40,966 nucleotides of DNA, from NCBI GenBank assembly GCA_945935945.1, contig CAMESA010000003.1:1-40966 (forward strand), in the 5' to 3' direction. The DNA is from an uncultured Mollicutes bacterium. GTDB taxonomy: Bacteria > Bacillota_I > Bacilli_A > RFN20 > CAG-826. Position 1 is the first letter of the stretch. Each line of letters opens with the position of its first letter. A program made the translations under genes and the position numbers. The notes below the pieces were generated by a model that saw nothing but the letters and a program-made list of their open reading frames with translations, was not told where the DNA came from and did no database searches. Of the stretch, positions 21,918 to 29,172 are shown one piece after another.

Positions 21918-22109
21918 ATGGTGTCAGATATACTTATCTACAATTGGGTTGAAAAGAATTGGAATAAACTTGTTAAAAAAGCACAGACCTATGATAATGA
22001 AAAGGTTGTTCCTATCTCAGTTCAAATTGAAAGAAAATTTAAATTAATGCCCAGAGATGCTAGTAATATTGCAAGAAGTGTAGCTATTTGGAAAAACTTT
22101 AAATTTTGA
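21918..22109 (+). CDS. Small hypothetical protein
   Basis: 63 residues, basic and helical, starting MVSDILIYNWVEKNWNKLVK. The middle (RKFKLMPRDASNIARSVAIW) could be a small DNA-binding helix pair, but this is speculative. AAGGGGACTTTGA precedes the ATG, 11 bases after the previous gene. Confidence 0.6.
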   Translation: MVSDILIYNWVEKNWNKLVKKAQTYDNEKVVPISVQIERKFKLMPRDASNIARSVAIWKNFKF

Positions 22110-22110
22110 C

Positions 22111-22140
22111 TTTACTTTTCGTTTGTTTATAGTATATAAT
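22111..22140 (+). promoter_or_regulatory. Promoter
   Basis: TTTACT (22111-22116), 18 bp, TATAAT (22135-22140); TTTTGAC precedes it and overlaps the previous stop. Drives 22198-23519. Confidence 0.72.
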
Positions 22141-22197
22141 GTATCTATGATATTAAAAAACAATGACCCTGTTTACATTTTTTAGAGGAAGAGTGTA

Positions 22198-22464
22198 ATG
22201 ACAAATTACGATATATTAAAAGAATATGAAGCTCACAAGACACCAGTTCCGAGTTACGATGAGTGGGAGCAATTACAACATTGGGCTGATTTTACTGACG
22301 ATTACCACGGACTTAGGGAAAAGCTTGAGATTGCTATTAAGGCTTTGGACAAAATAGTAAATTATAATAGCGTCGCTGAGCAAGTAGATAAATATTATCA
22401 CATTGTCATTGATGTGCGAGAGATTGGTAAGGAAGCCCTAGCAAAGATAAAGGAGATTAAGTGA
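22198..22464 (+). CDS. Hypothetical helical protein
   Basis: 88 residues, helical, with two Trp early (SYDEWEQLQHWADFTDDY) and an amphipathic C-terminus. This gene and the next three look slightly less AT-rich than their neighbours and may be a separately acquired block. AGAGGAAGAGTGTA precedes the ATG. Confidence 0.65.
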   Translation: MTNYDILKEYEAHKTPVPSYDEWEQLQHWADFTDDYHGLREKLEIAIKALDKIVNYNSVAEQVDKYYHIVIDVREIGKEALAKIKEIK

Positions 22465-22907
22465 TGTTTGAATGGTTAAAAAAATATAGATTGAAAAATC
22501 ATATAAGCAAACAATCCTGTTTCGTTTTTCCTATTATTCCTAAAGAAGAATTAATTGATGGGAAATATTATCAAACATTCCATTTCAAGAAAAAAGAACA
22601 TACTGGTTTATTACTTGATAGCTTCATTGAAAAAATATATTTTGAAGAAGCTATGTGGAATAAGGATAAAGAATGCTTTGTCGTATTCAGTCAAATCATT
22701 AGTTATGAGGATTTTAGGCCAATAAAACGAGTATATGAGAAAAATAAGGGGTATAATTGGGGAATTTGCTCTTATAACCCTAACGATGTTAACCCTTTGG
22801 ATTTAGAGGAGCTTAAAAAGATAACTTTTGATTTAAACGATGATAATACTCAATCAGATACAGTTTGGGAAAATTTAATAAAATATTTTGAAGATAGAGG
22901 ATTTTAA
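22464..22907 (+). CDS. Hypothetical protein
   Basis: 147 residues starting MFEWLKKYRLKNHISKQSCF. The ATG at 22464 shares the previous stop (TGATG) and follows AAAGGAGATTAAG. Basic N-terminus, aromatic-rich middle, acidic C-terminus (TFDLNDDNTQSDTVWENL). No family recognised. Confidence 0.65.
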   Translation: MFEWLKKYRLKNHISKQSCFVFPIIPKEELIDGKYYQTFHFKKKEHTGLLLDSFIEKIYFEEAMWNKDKECFVVFSQIISYEDFRPIKRVYEKNKGYNWGICSYNPNDVNPLDLEELKKITFDLNDDNTQSDTVWENLIKYFEDRGF

Positions 22908-22909
22908 CT

Positions 22910-23326
22910 ATGTCATATTTAGAAGAACTTTTGCCCGAGTTCAGAAAAGGGGCTAAGATTAGATGCAAAGGATGGGATGAAAACGTTTATATTGAGATGA
23001 AAAAAGGTGTCGGATTTGTTTCAAACAACAGGGGGAGAAAATATATTTTTACTTATGAAGATTTTAATCATGCGTGTTGGGAACTCTACAAAGAGCCTGA
23101 GTCAAATCCTGATTGGGATTATATCATTGAGAACAAATGTCTATGCTGGTTTTTTGATGATAACGAGAATATAGAAATAAAAAGGATTGCTACTTTTCTT
23201 TACAAAACGCCAAGACCCAGCAATAAGTGTTTTATTGACATTGCAGGTTGTAATTGGAAATATTGTCGTCCAGTACGCAGAGATGAAGTAACTTTTTATG
23301 AGGATAGGAAAGATGAGTATATTTAA
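22910..23326 (+). CDS. Phage protein with KGW-type repeats (weak DUF2829-like opening)
   Basis: 138 residues. The opening (LLPEFRKGAKIRCKGWDENV, then YIEM) resembles the 'G-K-x-I-R-x-K-G-W' start of DUF2829-type phage proteins, some of which are known as Tad2 anti-Thoeris proteins. However, the rest (DWDYIIENKCLCWFFDD, AGCNWKYCRPV) does not match clearly. I would not assign anti-defence function on this basis. Confidence 0.55.
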   Translation: MSYLEELLPEFRKGAKIRCKGWDENVYIEMKKGVGFVSNNRGRKYIFTYEDFNHACWELYKEPESNPDWDYIIENKCLCWFFDDNENIEIKRIATFLYKTPRPSNKCFIDIAGCNWKYCRPVRRDEVTFYEDRKDEYI

Positions 23327-23519
23327 ATCAATAACAACGATTGTATCCACACCAATCCGCTGTCTTGGTGAATTGGGAAAAGACCTCAGTAGTCTAACAG
23401 ATATCAGAAAGGACGAAACTGACGGAATTTTAACTATCTGTACGCTTGGTGCATCTTCTATTGTCAAAGGTGTTGTTAAATCAATCAAAAAAGCTGGAGA
23501 GGAATTAGATGAGAGATGA
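23313..23519 (+). CDS. Small hypothetical protein
   Basis: 68 residues starting MSIFKSITTIVSTPIRCLGE, with alternating hydrophobic and polar segments (LGASSIVKGVVKSIKKAGEE). The ATG at 23313 follows AGGATAGGAAAG and overlaps the previous gene by 14 bases. It may associate with membranes through its Gly/Ser/Ile-rich middle. It ends against the convergent gene on the other strand. Confidence 0.58.
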   Translation: MSIFKSITTIVSTPIRCLGELGKDLSSLTDIRKDETDGILTICTLGASSIVKGVVKSIKKAGEELDER

Positions 23520-23522
23520 TGT

Positions 23523-24200
23523 TTATCTTCTGTAATATTTACTGCTTACTTCTTCATCAAATCCATCATCTATAATCACTAACCATTCTTCTCCATTACG
23601 ATTTACAACACCCCAATTTGATTTAGCACCCCAATCACTTATACTTGCTCTATCTGGTTGATAATCTAACATATAGTGATAAAGATTGTATAATTCTTCA
23701 TTTTGTCCATTGTATATGTTTTCATTAAAGAAGTGGTCTAATTTTATTTTTTCTTCTTCATTAAACCAATAATTAGATCTATTACTATGTTGGAAGTATA
23801 TATAGTGTAGTATATCTTTTAATTCACTTGTTGTAATACCGAAATGCTTAATAAAATCTTGATTAGTTGCTTTACGGGCCAATTCTATTTCAATCCAAGT
23901 ATGGTTATCTGTATCGGCTTCATATATTTCAGCAAAACAACCATATTGATTTCTTCCCCAATCCTCTTCTTTTTCGTTTTGGGCAATACCTTTAGCATTC
24001 TTTGCAATCTTTAATACTTTTTTATCATCTACCTTAAACGTAATTCGTGATGATCCATTTCCAAGTAAAGGTAATCTTTCTTTACAATATGCTATACGAT
24101 CTTTGAATGTAGGGATCGTTGAGAAATATCGTAAATCAAAGTTACTTGGATACGCCATTTCTTTTATAATTGATTCTACTATTTCACGAAATTTAGTCAT
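23523..24200 (-). CDS. Protein-kinase-like protein with head-targeting tag
   Basis: 225 residues. N-terminal tag MTKFREIVESIIKEM, with a likely prohead-protease site after I-K-E. The body has a kinase-like order: a glycine-loop-like GNGSSR (47-52), VLKIAK with the candidate Lys at 64, WIEIE near 102-106 as a hinge-like segment, then DWGAKSNWGVV (189-199, catalytic Asp/Asn-like) and VIIDDG (208-213, in place of D-F-G). The spacing of Asp and Asn is one residue off the standard pattern, so activity is uncertain. It could be a packaged kinase acting on host proteins. Confidence 0.55.
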   Translation of the reverse strand: MTKFREIVESIIKEMAYPSNFDLRYFSTIPTFKDRIAYCKERLPLLGNGSSRITFKVDDKKVLKIAKNAKGIAQNEKEEDWGRNQYGCFAEIYEADTDNHTWIEIELARKATNQDFIKHFGITTSELKDILHYIYFQHSNRSNYWFNEEEKIKLDHFFNENIYNGQNEELYNLYHYMLDYQPDRASISDWGAKSNWGVVNRNGEEWLVIIDDGFDEEVSSKYYRR

Positions 24201-24205
24201 GTTAT

Positions 24206-24679
24206 CTAGTAGCCATACTTTTCGTTTTGAAATCTATCCCAGTCAAAGATATGATTTATATTATCATAATATATCCCATCTTCTTCTTCTGAATATACTT
24301 TTACAACTTTAGGATCTTTTTCTGGATATATAGCTTTATATTCAGCCATTGCTTTCTGAGCTTCTTCTGGAGTGTCCCAAACTTGTAAAAAGTCTGGATT
24401 GCCCTTATCTAATTCGTTATTTAATCCCCAGCCTTTGTCTTCACATTGTTCGCAATTTTGTTCTTTACAAGCATACTCTTTTCCATACTTATCTTCTGTT
24501 TGTACATAGATGGCATATTTTGTGTATAAATCTTCTGACATTCTTTCAACCCATTCTTCATACTCGTCATCTTCATCATTATCGTATGGATGGGTTTTAA
24601 TCCAATCTAGATCTGTTTCCCAATCTTCTTTAAGACTTTTAGATAATATACTTTCTACAATTGTTCTGAAATTACTCAT
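24206..24679 (-). CDS. Acidic protein with head-targeting tag
   Basis: 157 residues starting MSNFRTIVESILSKSLKED, the same tag as its neighbour, with a candidate cut after L-K-E. The body is very acidic and contains a Cys cluster (CKEQNCEQCEDKGW) that might bind metal. It lies 5 bases upstream of the kinase-like gene on the same strand, and the two are probably cotranscribed. Function unknown; likely packaged in the head. Confidence 0.65.
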   Translation of the reverse strand: MSNFRTIVESILSKSLKEDWETDLDWIKTHPYDNDEDDEYEEWVERMSEDLYTKYAIYVQTEDKYGKEYACKEQNCEQCEDKGWGLNNELDKGNPDFLQVWDTPEEAQKAMAEYKAIYPEKDPKVVKVYSEEEDGIYYDNINHIFDWDRFQNEKYGY

Positions 24680-24704
24680 TTATACACCTTTTAAAAAATT
24701 TAAC

Positions 24705-24733
24705 TTTACTATTTTCAATTTATGTAATATTAT
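24705..24733 (+). promoter_or_regulatory. Promoter
   Basis: TTTACT (24705-24710), 17 bp, TATTAT (24728-24733). It lies between the two divergent gene sets and drives 24770 onward. Confidence 0.68.
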
Positions 24734-24769
24734 ATAACCAATAGAACTAGAAAATTGAAAGGAATTTGT

Positions 24770-25000
24770 ATGCTACTAGATGAATTAAAAAATATAAATG
24801 ATTGGAAAGTATTTAAAGAATTTGTATTGGTTGAGAACTATGACAATGTGTATTGGAAAGAAAAAGGTACCATTATAATAAACTTGGATACTATATCTGT
24901 TATCAGTAAAACAAGTATAGAAATAGATAATAAGAAATTAGATGTTTATAAGCTTGAGATGATGAGTGGCAATGATCATTTCGTAGTATTTGAAGATTGA
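24770..25000 (+). CDS. Small hypothetical protein of the β family
   Basis: 76 residues from MLLDELKNINDWKVFKEF. The ATG at 24770 follows GAAAGGAATTTGT. The second half (TIIINLDTISVISK, then YKLEMMSGNDHFVVFED) has the pattern shared with 17795, 19939 and 20574. Unknown function. Confidence 0.62.
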   Translation: MLLDELKNINDWKVFKEFVLVENYDNVYWKEKGTIIINLDTISVISKTSIEIDNKKLDVYKLEMMSGNDHFVVFED

Positions 25001-25042
25001 TATATAACAGAGCGATAAGAAAAAGAAAAGAAAGGAAATGTG

Positions 25043-25486
25043 ATGAAAGTTAAAGACCTATTGAAAAACATAGAAGAATATCGTAGAAAGTATCCTGACA
25101 TTGATGATTGGGAAGTATATACTGAACAACCAGATCTGATTGCTCCTGAAAATGGTATGTCCCACAAGGAATGGCTTAGCAGAGTAGGCAAAGTACCGAA
25201 TGTATTTTTTTCAGACAAAGAAGGACAATGGGTTGCTGTCAATGGGCTTAATGAAACTTTTTGTTTTAATAGTGAAAAAGAAGCTAGAGAATTTGCTAAT
25301 AATTGGAATTTGTTTATTGAAACTACTGTTACCGAAATGGCTAGAAGTAGTGCAATTGTTGAACAATTAGAAAAAGAAGGTTGGAAGTTTAAATATGACA
25401 GTGAAGGTTGGGTATACAGAGATGTAGCTGGAGATCATACACTATTTGTAAAAGACAAGATATTTACAATAAATAACAACTATTGA
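25043..25486 (+). CDS. Hypothetical protein
   Basis: 147 residues starting MKVKDLLKNIEEYRRKYPDI, an opening common in small phage proteins. It has many Trp (DDWEVYTEQPDL, KEWLSRVGKV, GWKFKYDSEGWVYRDV). I chose the ATG at 25043, behind AAAGGAAATGTG. No family recognised. Confidence 0.65.
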   Translation: MKVKDLLKNIEEYRRKYPDIDDWEVYTEQPDLIAPENGMSHKEWLSRVGKVPNVFFSDKEGQWVAVNGLNETFCFNSEKEAREFANNWNLFIETTVTEMARSSAIVEQLEKEGWKFKYDSEGWVYRDVAGDHTLFVKDKIFTINNNY

Positions 25487-25506
25487 TTCAATTGAAAGGA
25501 TATAAA

Positions 25507-25881
25507 ATGGATCAAAATGAAGATTTTTTACATGAAATCAATGAAGCATTTCGTATAAAACTTAATGAAAAATTAGATGCAACCTTTAGAAAAAATGGTT
25601 ATACAATTGATCCTACACATTATATACGAGATATTCGTTTCACTATATCTATTTTATTAAAAGGTGCACGCTTAAATTTTACAGTATGGTCTCCTGTAGA
25701 ATCTTCTAGAAGACAAGAAGCTTTTGAGCTTATAAAAAATTTTTTAGAAAAAGAATATGGAATAACCCTTACAAATCAAAGATTATATACTTATCAAATT
25801 AATATGGAATTTGGAAATAACGATAACCTAGTAGATCCATTACAAGTATATACATTGATGAAAATAAATCAAACACTTTAA
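25507..25881 (+). CDS. Hypothetical protein, paralogue of 21547
   Basis: 124 residues from MDQNEDFLHEINEAFRIK. The ATG at 25507 follows GAAAGGATATAAA; the longer frame contains that ribosome site. It shares RFTISILLKGARLNFTVW, KNFLEKEYGITLTNQRLYT, NMEFGN and PLQVYTLMKINQ with the 21547 protein. Retention of two copies suggests non-identical roles or dosage. Function unknown. Confidence 0.68.
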   Translation: MDQNEDFLHEINEAFRIKLNEKLDATFRKNGYTIDPTHYIRDIRFTISILLKGARLNFTVWSPVESSRRQEAFELIKNFLEKEYGITLTNQRLYTYQINMEFGNNDNLVDPLQVYTLMKINQTL

Positions 25882-25890
25882 TTTTTTGAC

Positions 25891-25946
25891 TTTACATTTT
25901 ATAAAATGTGGTGTATAATACTCACATAGTAACAAAGCTATGTGAG
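25891..25946 (+). promoter_or_regulatory. Promoter with palindromic spacer and inverted repeat at the start site
   Basis: TTTACA (25891-25896), 17 bp, TATAAT (25914-25919). The perfect palindrome ACATTTTATAAAATGT spans the -35 end and spacer (25893-25908). A 9-bp inverted repeat, CTCACATAG (25921-25929) and CTATGTGAG (25938-25946), lies over the expected start site and is followed by TTTTT. Both look like operators; the second could also act as an attenuator. Near-identical core at 29115. Confidence 0.75.
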
Positions 25947-25974
25947 TTTTTAATTTTACAATGAAAGGAAACAA

Positions 25975-27159
25975 ATGTCTGATATAAATAACAAATTTTT
26001 AATGCCTGAGTTCACAATTGATCCGTTAGTAAATGATAATGGTAAGGTGATAAACGTTGGTGTAAAACGTATGTATGATATAGCATATGAAATTAAAGAT
26101 TCTATTATGCAGTGGTCTATGATGGGGGCAGGGAAAAGTCAAGCTGTTCAACAATGGAATCGTAAAAAATTTGAACAAGACGCTAATTGGGATCCAAATG
26201 TTATAGATGTACGTTTGAGTATGAAAGAACCTGTTGATTTGATTGGTGTTCCTGTACCTACTAGTATTGATGGACAAATGAGAACTGTTTGGTGTATTCC
26301 ATCTATTTGGCAAGAAGAAGGTAAATATTCTGGTGGAGTTATACACATTGATGAAATGAATCAAGGTCAACCTGCCATCCTTAACGCTGCTTTCCAGTTA
26401 ATTCAAGACAGACGACTTGGGGATTATAAAGTTCCTGATAACTATTTGATTATAGCATCGTCAAATCCACCTGCTTTCAATCAAACTGTTTCTGATTTAA
26501 GTATGCCTTTATCAAATAGATTTACACACTTTAACATTAAACCAGATTTTAATTCTTGGCTTGAATATGAGATTAATAATGGTGGTAATCTTGATGTTAT
26601 GACATTTTTAAAGACACAAGATACAAGTATGCTATATGATAAATCTTCCATTGAAAAGAAATTAGGAAGCACATTAAATGATACCTTATACACTGATATC
26701 TTTGTTACTCCAAGGTCGTGGGAGGTTGTTGGTAAGGTTTTAGATCTACCAGACGGTAAATTTACAATGCAAGAAAAACAAGCATATTGCACTGGTCGTT
26801 TAGGATCTTTGTTAAGCTCTAAATTGTTTGAATTTATAAAGAACAAAGATAAATATCAAGATTGGCATACTATTCTTGTTGATGGAAATGATTTTAGAAA
26901 CGAAACACAAGATCAATTTTGGGCTGTTGAAATGGCGTGTGTTCAGGCTATCGTTGGTGAAAAAGATGATAAAGTGTGTCGTAGTTATATCTTAAATTAT
27001 GTAAAAGCATTAAGTCATTTGTCCAATAAAGAATTAAAAGCTTGTTGCTTTATGCAATTGTGTAGATGTGAAAGATGCCATAACAATCTAGACTTGTTTA
27101 ATCCGAGAACAGATGCATCTGACTTTATATTAACTTTGACTAACGCTATACGAGGTTAA
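25975..27159 (+). CDS. MoxR-type AAA+ ATPase
   Basis: 394 residues. Walker A-like MMGAGKS (49-55, first Gly replaced by Ser/Met), then IDVRLSMKEPVDLIGVPVP typical of MoxR/dynein-like ATPases. Walker B is VIHIDEMNQ (about 122-130), with sensor-1 LIIASSNPP (158-166) and an arginine finger in PLSNRFTHF. It should form a ring that remodels a partner. Its partner is very likely the metallopeptidase-VWA protein encoded 2 bases downstream, matching the usual MoxR-VWA pairing. GAAAGGAAACAA precedes the ATG. Confidence 0.85.
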   Translation: MSDINNKFLMPEFTIDPLVNDNGKVINVGVKRMYDIAYEIKDSIMQWSMMGAGKSQAVQQWNRKKFEQDANWDPNVIDVRLSMKEPVDLIGVPVPTSIDGQMRTVWCIPSIWQEEGKYSGGVIHIDEMNQGQPAILNAAFQLIQDRRLGDYKVPDNYLIIASSNPPAFNQTVSDLSMPLSNRFTHFNIKPDFNSWLEYEINNGGNLDVMTFLKTQDTSMLYDKSSIEKKLGSTLNDTLYTDIFVTPRSWEVVGKVLDLPDGKFTMQEKQAYCTGRLGSLLSSKLFEFIKNKDKYQDWHTILVDGNDFRNETQDQFWAVEMACVQAIVGEKDDKVCRSYILNYVKALSHLSNKELKACCFMQLCRCERCHNNLDLFNPRTDASDFILTLTNAIRG

Positions 27160-27160
27160 A

Positions 27161-28465
27161 ATGAATATACAAGAAGTACATGAGATGGTTGATAATGCAG
27201 TACTTAATCTTGTTCTGAAATATCCAACTTATGCACAATTTTTAGTTAGAATAGGATATAAATATAAAAATTTTGGTAATGCAATTGCTTGTACTGATGG
27301 AAAAATTGTGTATATAAATGACGAATTGATAGCTGAAATAAATAATGATCCTATTAAGACAAATGTTAAAACAAATAAGCAAGTTGATTGTACTATAACA
27401 AAAGATAATATGGTATTTGTACTTTGTCACGAACTTATGCACTTATTAACGTTAACTGTCGATAGGGGTGAGAAACTTGGTATTCCTAGAAAAATAATGA
27501 CTGGAGACATCGTAAATGAATCTAAGGCTCAATTATGGAATATGGCTACAGATTATGCTATCAATTCTCTACTTGTTAACAATATGGAAGGTATATACAC
27601 TAAACCAATTGGGAAAATGGTTGAAGGTGCTTTATATGACCAAAAATATATCAATAAAACAGCTGAAGAAATTTATGAAGATTTGAAAGCTAAAGCTAAA
27701 GAAGTTGTCATATCTCTTGGAAAATCTGGATTGCCTTTTGATTTAGATAAACATTTAGAAATTGATGATGATTTAACGTTAAGTGACCTAAAGCAAAAGA
27801 TAATAGAAACTTTTGGTGGTGTTAATAATGGTACATCTGATTCGTCTATAGATAGATTCATTAAAGATTCGATGAAACCTTTACCTTTTAATTGGAAAAA
27901 AGCACTTACAAGATACATAAGAAGTTGGGTAAAGGAAAACTATACTTGGAATAAACCTTCTAGAGCAGGAATAGCAAATGGTTTAATACTTCCTTCTTAT
28001 GGTAAGTCTCCTTGTATACATTTGGCTGTGGCAGTGGATACTTCTGGTTCTATTAGTGATGAAGAATTACAGGCGATGCTTAATCATGTTGCCACAATCT
28101 TATCTGTCTTCAATAACTTTACAGTTGATGTTTGGTGTTGTGGTTCTGTTGTATATAAAGACAGTTTTAAGACATATACAAAACAAAACAAAAATGACAT
28201 CCATAAATTCAAAATTATGTCGGATGGTGGCAATGATATGAGAAAAAACTTTGAATTTATAGAAAAAAACTATAAAGGAAGTAAGCCAGATGCATTTGTG
28301 TGCTTAACTGATGGTTTTGATCCTGTTGATGGTGATACAGAATTAACTTGTTCTTGTCCTGTAATATGGTTAATTATAGATCATCCACAATTTACCCCAC
28401 CGCTGAAAATGAAAAATATAGTGTACCCTTATGTTGTGGATAAAAAGAAAAACGAATTTTGTTAA
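27161..28465 (+). CDS. DUF2201-like metallopeptidase + VWA protein
   Basis: 434 residues. The N-terminal metallopeptidase-like part has CHELMH (HExxH at 90-94) and downstream LWNMATDYAIN (about 126-135), the second metal-binding motif of DUF2201 N-domains. The C-terminal VWA-like domain carries the MIDAS DTSGS (293-297), a conserved Gly-Gly-rich segment (SDGGNDM) and TDG near 384-386. Zinc and Mg ligands all appear intact. With the adjacent AAA+ protein it probably forms a co-chaperone or protease-like complex; the substrate is unknown. Confidence 0.82.
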   Translation: MNIQEVHEMVDNAVLNLVLKYPTYAQFLVRIGYKYKNFGNAIACTDGKIVYINDELIAEINNDPIKTNVKTNKQVDCTITKDNMVFVLCHELMHLLTLTVDRGEKLGIPRKIMTGDIVNESKAQLWNMATDYAINSLLVNNMEGIYTKPIGKMVEGALYDQKYINKTAEEIYEDLKAKAKEVVISLGKSGLPFDLDKHLEIDDDLTLSDLKQKIIETFGGVNNGTSDSSIDRFIKDSMKPLPFNWKKALTRYIRSWVKENYTWNKPSRAGIANGLILPSYGKSPCIHLAVAVDTSGSISDEELQAMLNHVATILSVFNNFTVDVWCCGSVVYKDSFKTYTKQNKNDIHKFKIMSDGGNDMRKNFEFIEKNYKGSKPDAFVCLTDGFDPVDGDTELTCSCPVIWLIIDHPQFTPPLKMKNIVYPYVVDKKKNEFC

Positions 28466-28477
28466 AGGAGATGTGAA

Positions 28478-28795
28478 ATGTTTGATGCTATGGAGCAATA
28501 TCATTTTGAAAGAGAAGATTTTTGCAATGTTTTTAATGAAGTATTTACAAGTGATCAATATGGTAAACTTTTTGATCTGATGACAAGACATGATGGTTAT
28601 CGAAGTTATAAGTTTATTTTAACTAGACATGATGATGACTTTTATATTTTAGATACGGAAACTGGTTTGTTAATTACTTGGTATAAGCATCTCGGTAGAA
28701 TCAATATGACAAATGATAAAGCTTTAACTTTAGATGAATTAAAGCAAGAGTTCACTAAATTGAAACAGGATTTGGAGGAAAACAATGCCATATAA
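28478..28795 (+). CDS. Hypothetical protein
   Basis: 105 residues, mixed α/β, with a helical C-terminus (LTLDELKQEFTKLKQDLEEN). AAAGGAGATGTGAA precedes the ATG, 12 bases after the VWA gene. Its stop overlaps the next gene, so it is in the same operon. Unknown role. Confidence 0.65.
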   Translation: MFDAMEQYHFEREDFCNVFNEVFTSDQYGKLFDLMTRHDGYRSYKFILTRHDDDFYILDTETGLLITWYKHLGRINMTNDKALTLDELKQEFTKLKQDLEENNAI

Positions 28796-29105
28796 ATGTG
28801 AAAAGATTGTAAAGTTAGCGGGTACTTCTAAAGACAGAAGAAGAAAGTTAAGCGATGAACAAAAGGATGAAATAGCTGCATTAAAAGGTACAATATCTCA
28901 ACGTGAATGTGCAAGAAAATTTAATGTGAGTAGAAGAACGATTCAATTCATATGGGATCCAGACAAACATAAAGAAAATTTGAAACGTAAACAAGAAAGA
29001 GGTGGATCTAGACAATATTATACAAAAGAAAAGAACAGAGAGTATATGAAAAGGCATAGGCATTACAAGCAAGGTTTATTTTTAAGTTCTAAAGAACAAA
29101 TATGA
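28785..29105 (+). CDS. HTH protein of Hin/homing-accessory type
   Basis: 106 residues. KLSDEQKDEIAALKGTISQR, then ECARKFNVSRRTIQFIW is a clear helix-turn-helix of the resolvase-like (HTH_7) type, followed by a strongly basic tail (KHKENLKRKQERGG, YMKRHRHYK). It is likely a DNA-binding protein. Such proteins occur as phage regulators and as remnants of homing genes. Overlaps the previous gene by 11 bases. Confidence 0.75.
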   Translation: MPYKCEKIVKLAGTSKDRRRKLSDEQKDEIAALKGTISQRECARKFNVSRRTIQFIWDPDKHKENLKRKQERGGSRQYYTKEKNREYMKRHRHYKQGLFLSSKEQI

Positions 29106-29114
29106 AAATTTTAC

Positions 29115-29151
29115 TTTACATTTTATAAAATGTGGTGTATAATACTCACAT
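29115..29151 (+). promoter_or_regulatory. Promoter, near-copy of the 25891 promoter
   Basis: TTTACA (29115-29120), 17 bp, TATAAT (29138-29143). The palindrome ACATTTTATAAAATGT recurs at 29117-29132, and the following CTCACATA half-site is kept, but the second half of the inverted repeat is missing. Drives the packaged-protein cluster from 29173. Confidence 0.78.
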
Positions 29152-29172
29152 ATTGATGAAAAGGATTTTAAT

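Noticed and set aside
22910..23326. Assigning the protein as a Tad2-type anti-defence factor
   Set aside because: Only the short K-I-R-x-K-G-W opening matches; the remaining sequence and the length do not support it.
24103..24737. Plus-strand ORFs opposite the two leftward tagged genes
   Set aside because: Composition and lack of ribosome sites show they are shadows of the minus-strand genes.
25921..25951. CTCACATAG/CTATGTGAG followed by TTTTT as a normal terminator of the upstream gene
   Set aside because: It lies after the -10 element of the downstream promoter and overlaps the likely start site, so an operator or attenuator role is more plausible, though termination of upstream read-through is not excluded.
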